DNA from: Flagellimonas zhangzhouensis
GTDB taxonomy: Bacteria > Bacteroidota > Bacteroidia > Flavobacteriales > Flavobacteriaceae
Length of the DNA: 64,000 nt
Reading direction: 5' to 3'
NCBI RefSeq assembly: GCF_900102925.1
Contig: NZ_FNKI01000001.1
Coordinates: 1,302,001 to 1,366,000 of the forward strand
In this document: one piece after another, positions 62,853 through 64,000 of the stretch
Layout of the letters: every line of letters starts with the position of its first letter
Position numbering within the stretch: the stretch's first letter is position 1
Position numbers and translations under genes: made by a program
The notes under the pieces: model-generated
Database searches by the model: none
The model's input: only the letters and a program-made list of their open reading frames with translations
What the model was told of the DNA's origin: nothing

Positions 62853-63613
62853 TCCTTAATTTCTCCCTCAATGGTTTCCAAAATCACATCCATGCTTTGC
62901 ATTAAAGGCGTGTAATGCGTTGTTTCTGTATTTATGCTGGTGAGGATGAAGATGAGCAAATTGTTCTCAAAAGCTGTGGAATTTAAAATAGAGAGATTGC
63001 TTTGATTTTCAGAGGCATTGGGTAAGCCCAGATCTCCAGAAACCCCTGAAAGATTAAAGATGGTTTTTATGCTTTGCTGCTCAGTTCGGAACATATCAAT
63101 AATCTTAGTTCTTTCGGCATCTAACATGACTTCTTGTTTGGTGATATCCTCTAAGTTGGAAACCCAATTGGTGAGCAACAAACGCAATCTAGGGTTTCTT
63201 ACATCTTTTAAACTCCCCGAATTGATCATTTCATTGAGCAGAGAGTTGTTCGGGTTGAAAGAAATATCAAAAGCAAAGGCGTTCAAAAATAAATTGGAAA
63301 GGGTAGCTTCGCTTGGCAGGGAATCAGTTTCCATAAAAGCGAGGATTTTTTTCGCGTCCTCATAGCTTTGTTTGTTCACCTTGATCAACTCTTCAAGTTT
63401 GAGTTTGCTGGTTTGGAACTCGTCCTGTAAACCCAAAAGGTAAATCTGTTCTTTTTCTTTTTTGACACTGTTTTCATTGGCATTGTTGATCGCGAGGGCA
63501 ATCAATATCCCGATAACGACCAAAACGATTTCGCCAATGGCGTATAATAGGTAGTTGCTGACCTTCTTTTCAGCCACCATTTTTTTTCTGATGTTTCTAA
63601 AAAACTTAAGCAT
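62849..63613 (-). CDS. DUF6090 family protein
   Basis: A 254-residue protein with the opening FFRNIRKKMVAEKKVSNYLLYAIGEI and one membrane helix (about 26-46; IVLVVIGILIALAINNANE), which is the DUF6090 signature common in Flavobacteriaceae and often present in several copies. The remaining part is largely helical with a periplasmic location likely (RNPRLRLLLTNWVSNLEDITK). Function unknown. It is 38 bp downstream of the transporter fragment that runs into the window from the right. Confidence 0.87.
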   Translation of the reverse strand: MLKFFRNIRKKMVAEKKVSNYLLYAIGEIVLVVIGILIALAINNANENSVKKEKEQIYLLGLQDEFQTSKLKLEELIKVNKQSYEDAKKILAFMETDSLPSEATLSNLFLNAFAFDISFNPNNSLLNEMINSGSLKDVRNPRLRLLLTNWVSNLEDITKQEVMLDAERTKIIDMFRTEQQSIKTIFNLSGVSGDLGLPNASENQSNLSILNSTAFENNLLIFILTSINTETTHYTPLMQSMDVILETIEGEIKE

Positions 63614-63651
63614 GGTTGGTTTTCAAGACCTAAACTTACAAATACTTTTGT

Positions 63652-64000
63652 TTAGTTGTAACCTGTAATTACAGCAACTACAATGGAAATAGCTCCAATC
63701 AGCAACATTAATAAAGCAGGTTTTAGGGCAAATTTGAACCATTTGTTGTAGGAAATATTAGCAAGTGCCAAAACAGCCATCAGTGCACCATTGGTGGGTA
63801 CGATCATATCCGCCATTACTGCACCATATTGGTAGGCCAACACGCAGGTTTGTCGTGATAATCCAATTAAATCGGAAAGTGGCACCAAAATAGGGAGCGT
63901 TAATATTGCTTGACCCGAATAACTGGGCACGGGGAAGTGCAAAAACACATGGGAAATCATCATCATTACCCCAGAAAAAGCAGGTGGCAAATTTTCTAGA
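63652..64000 (-). CDS. YfcC/DcuC-type carrier, C-terminal part only
   Basis: The last ~116 residues of a membrane carrier whose start is beyond the right edge; the frame is open to the window end, so the TTG at 63990 is not its start. The fragment has FHFPVPSYSGQAILTLPILVPLSDLIGL and VLAYQYGAVMADMIVPTNGALMAVLALA, which resemble the YfcC/C4-dicarboxylate DcuC-type family. Three helices are visible. Substrate is not known. The end is 38 bp before the DUF6090 gene. Confidence 0.7.
   Translation of the reverse strand, partial: LENLPPAFSGVMMMISHVFLHFPVPSYSGQAILTLPILVPLSDLIGLSRQTCVLAYQYGAVMADMIVPTNGALMAVLALANISYNKWFKFALKPALLMLLIGAISIVVAVITGYN

Overview
The window looks like chromosomal DNA of a member of the Flavobacteriaceae (Bacteroidota). 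Evidence is a type IX secretion vocabulary (a 1773-residue surface protein with a gliding-motility type C-terminal sorting domain, two PorP/SprF-like proteins, an OmpA/PD40 lipid-anchoring or peptidoglycan-binding type partner), family-specific proteins (DUF6090, a FolK-deoxynucleoside kinase fusion, dodecin, a TonB with an acidic linker), TAnnTTTG-type -7 promoter elements instead of E. coli -10 boxes, and mostly weak Shine-Dalgarno signals. No species can be named from sequence alone.

Layout. 1-1.6 kb: end of gcvH, a VanZ-like protein, TonB. 1.6-2.5 kb: a secreted metallo-beta-lactamase-fold enzyme on the minus strand. 2.6-7.7 kb: a cytochrome oxidase assembly operon (heme O synthase, two subunit III proteins, subunit IV, a thioredoxin-like protein, SCO, DUF420, a small Cys protein); subunits I and II are not in the window. 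7.8-17.3 kb: a MacB-type tripartite efflux locus in two halves, each with two FtsX/MacB permeases and one HlyD/MFP adaptor, sharing one ATPase and one TolC. 17.3-24.6 kb: tsaB, a MscS channel, a DUF255 thioredoxin protein, dodecin, a NifU-type Fe-S protein, PorP/SprF, a VWA protein. 24.8-29.3 kb: a TPR histidine kinase/LytTR pair, gamma carbonic anhydrase, fabD. 29.5-37.7 kb: surface adhesin plus PorP/SprF plus OmpA trio. 37.7-44.1 kb: Nramp-like carrier, S9 peptidase, and a GMC dehydrogenase with its Tat-exported small subunit. 44.1-50.7 kb: the most accessory-looking part, with three paralogous collagen-like lipoproteins, a divergent AraC-transmembrane-TolB-TPR regulator, a small secreted protein and a second, shorter AraC-TM-TolB regulator. 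50.8-52.6 kb: a C5-cytosine methyltransferase with an unknown overlapping partner that may be a restriction enzyme, next to tRNA-Leu and tRNA-Gly. 52.9-64 kb: mutS, trmH-type methyltransferase, folK-dNK, sppA, yhhQ-type transporter, AsmA-like protein, DUF6090 protein and the end of a YfcC/DcuC-type carrier.

Functionally, most of the window is envelope biology: respiration, efflux, secretion and surface proteins. The points most worth following are the collagen-like lipoprotein/membrane-tethered regulator region, a shared TGTAAC-N18-TCTTA promoter-like element before both halves of the efflux locus, the C-x5-C-x3-C motif in the GMC dehydrogenase, and the candidate restriction-modification pair. 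All functions are inferred from reading protein sequence; no database search was possible.
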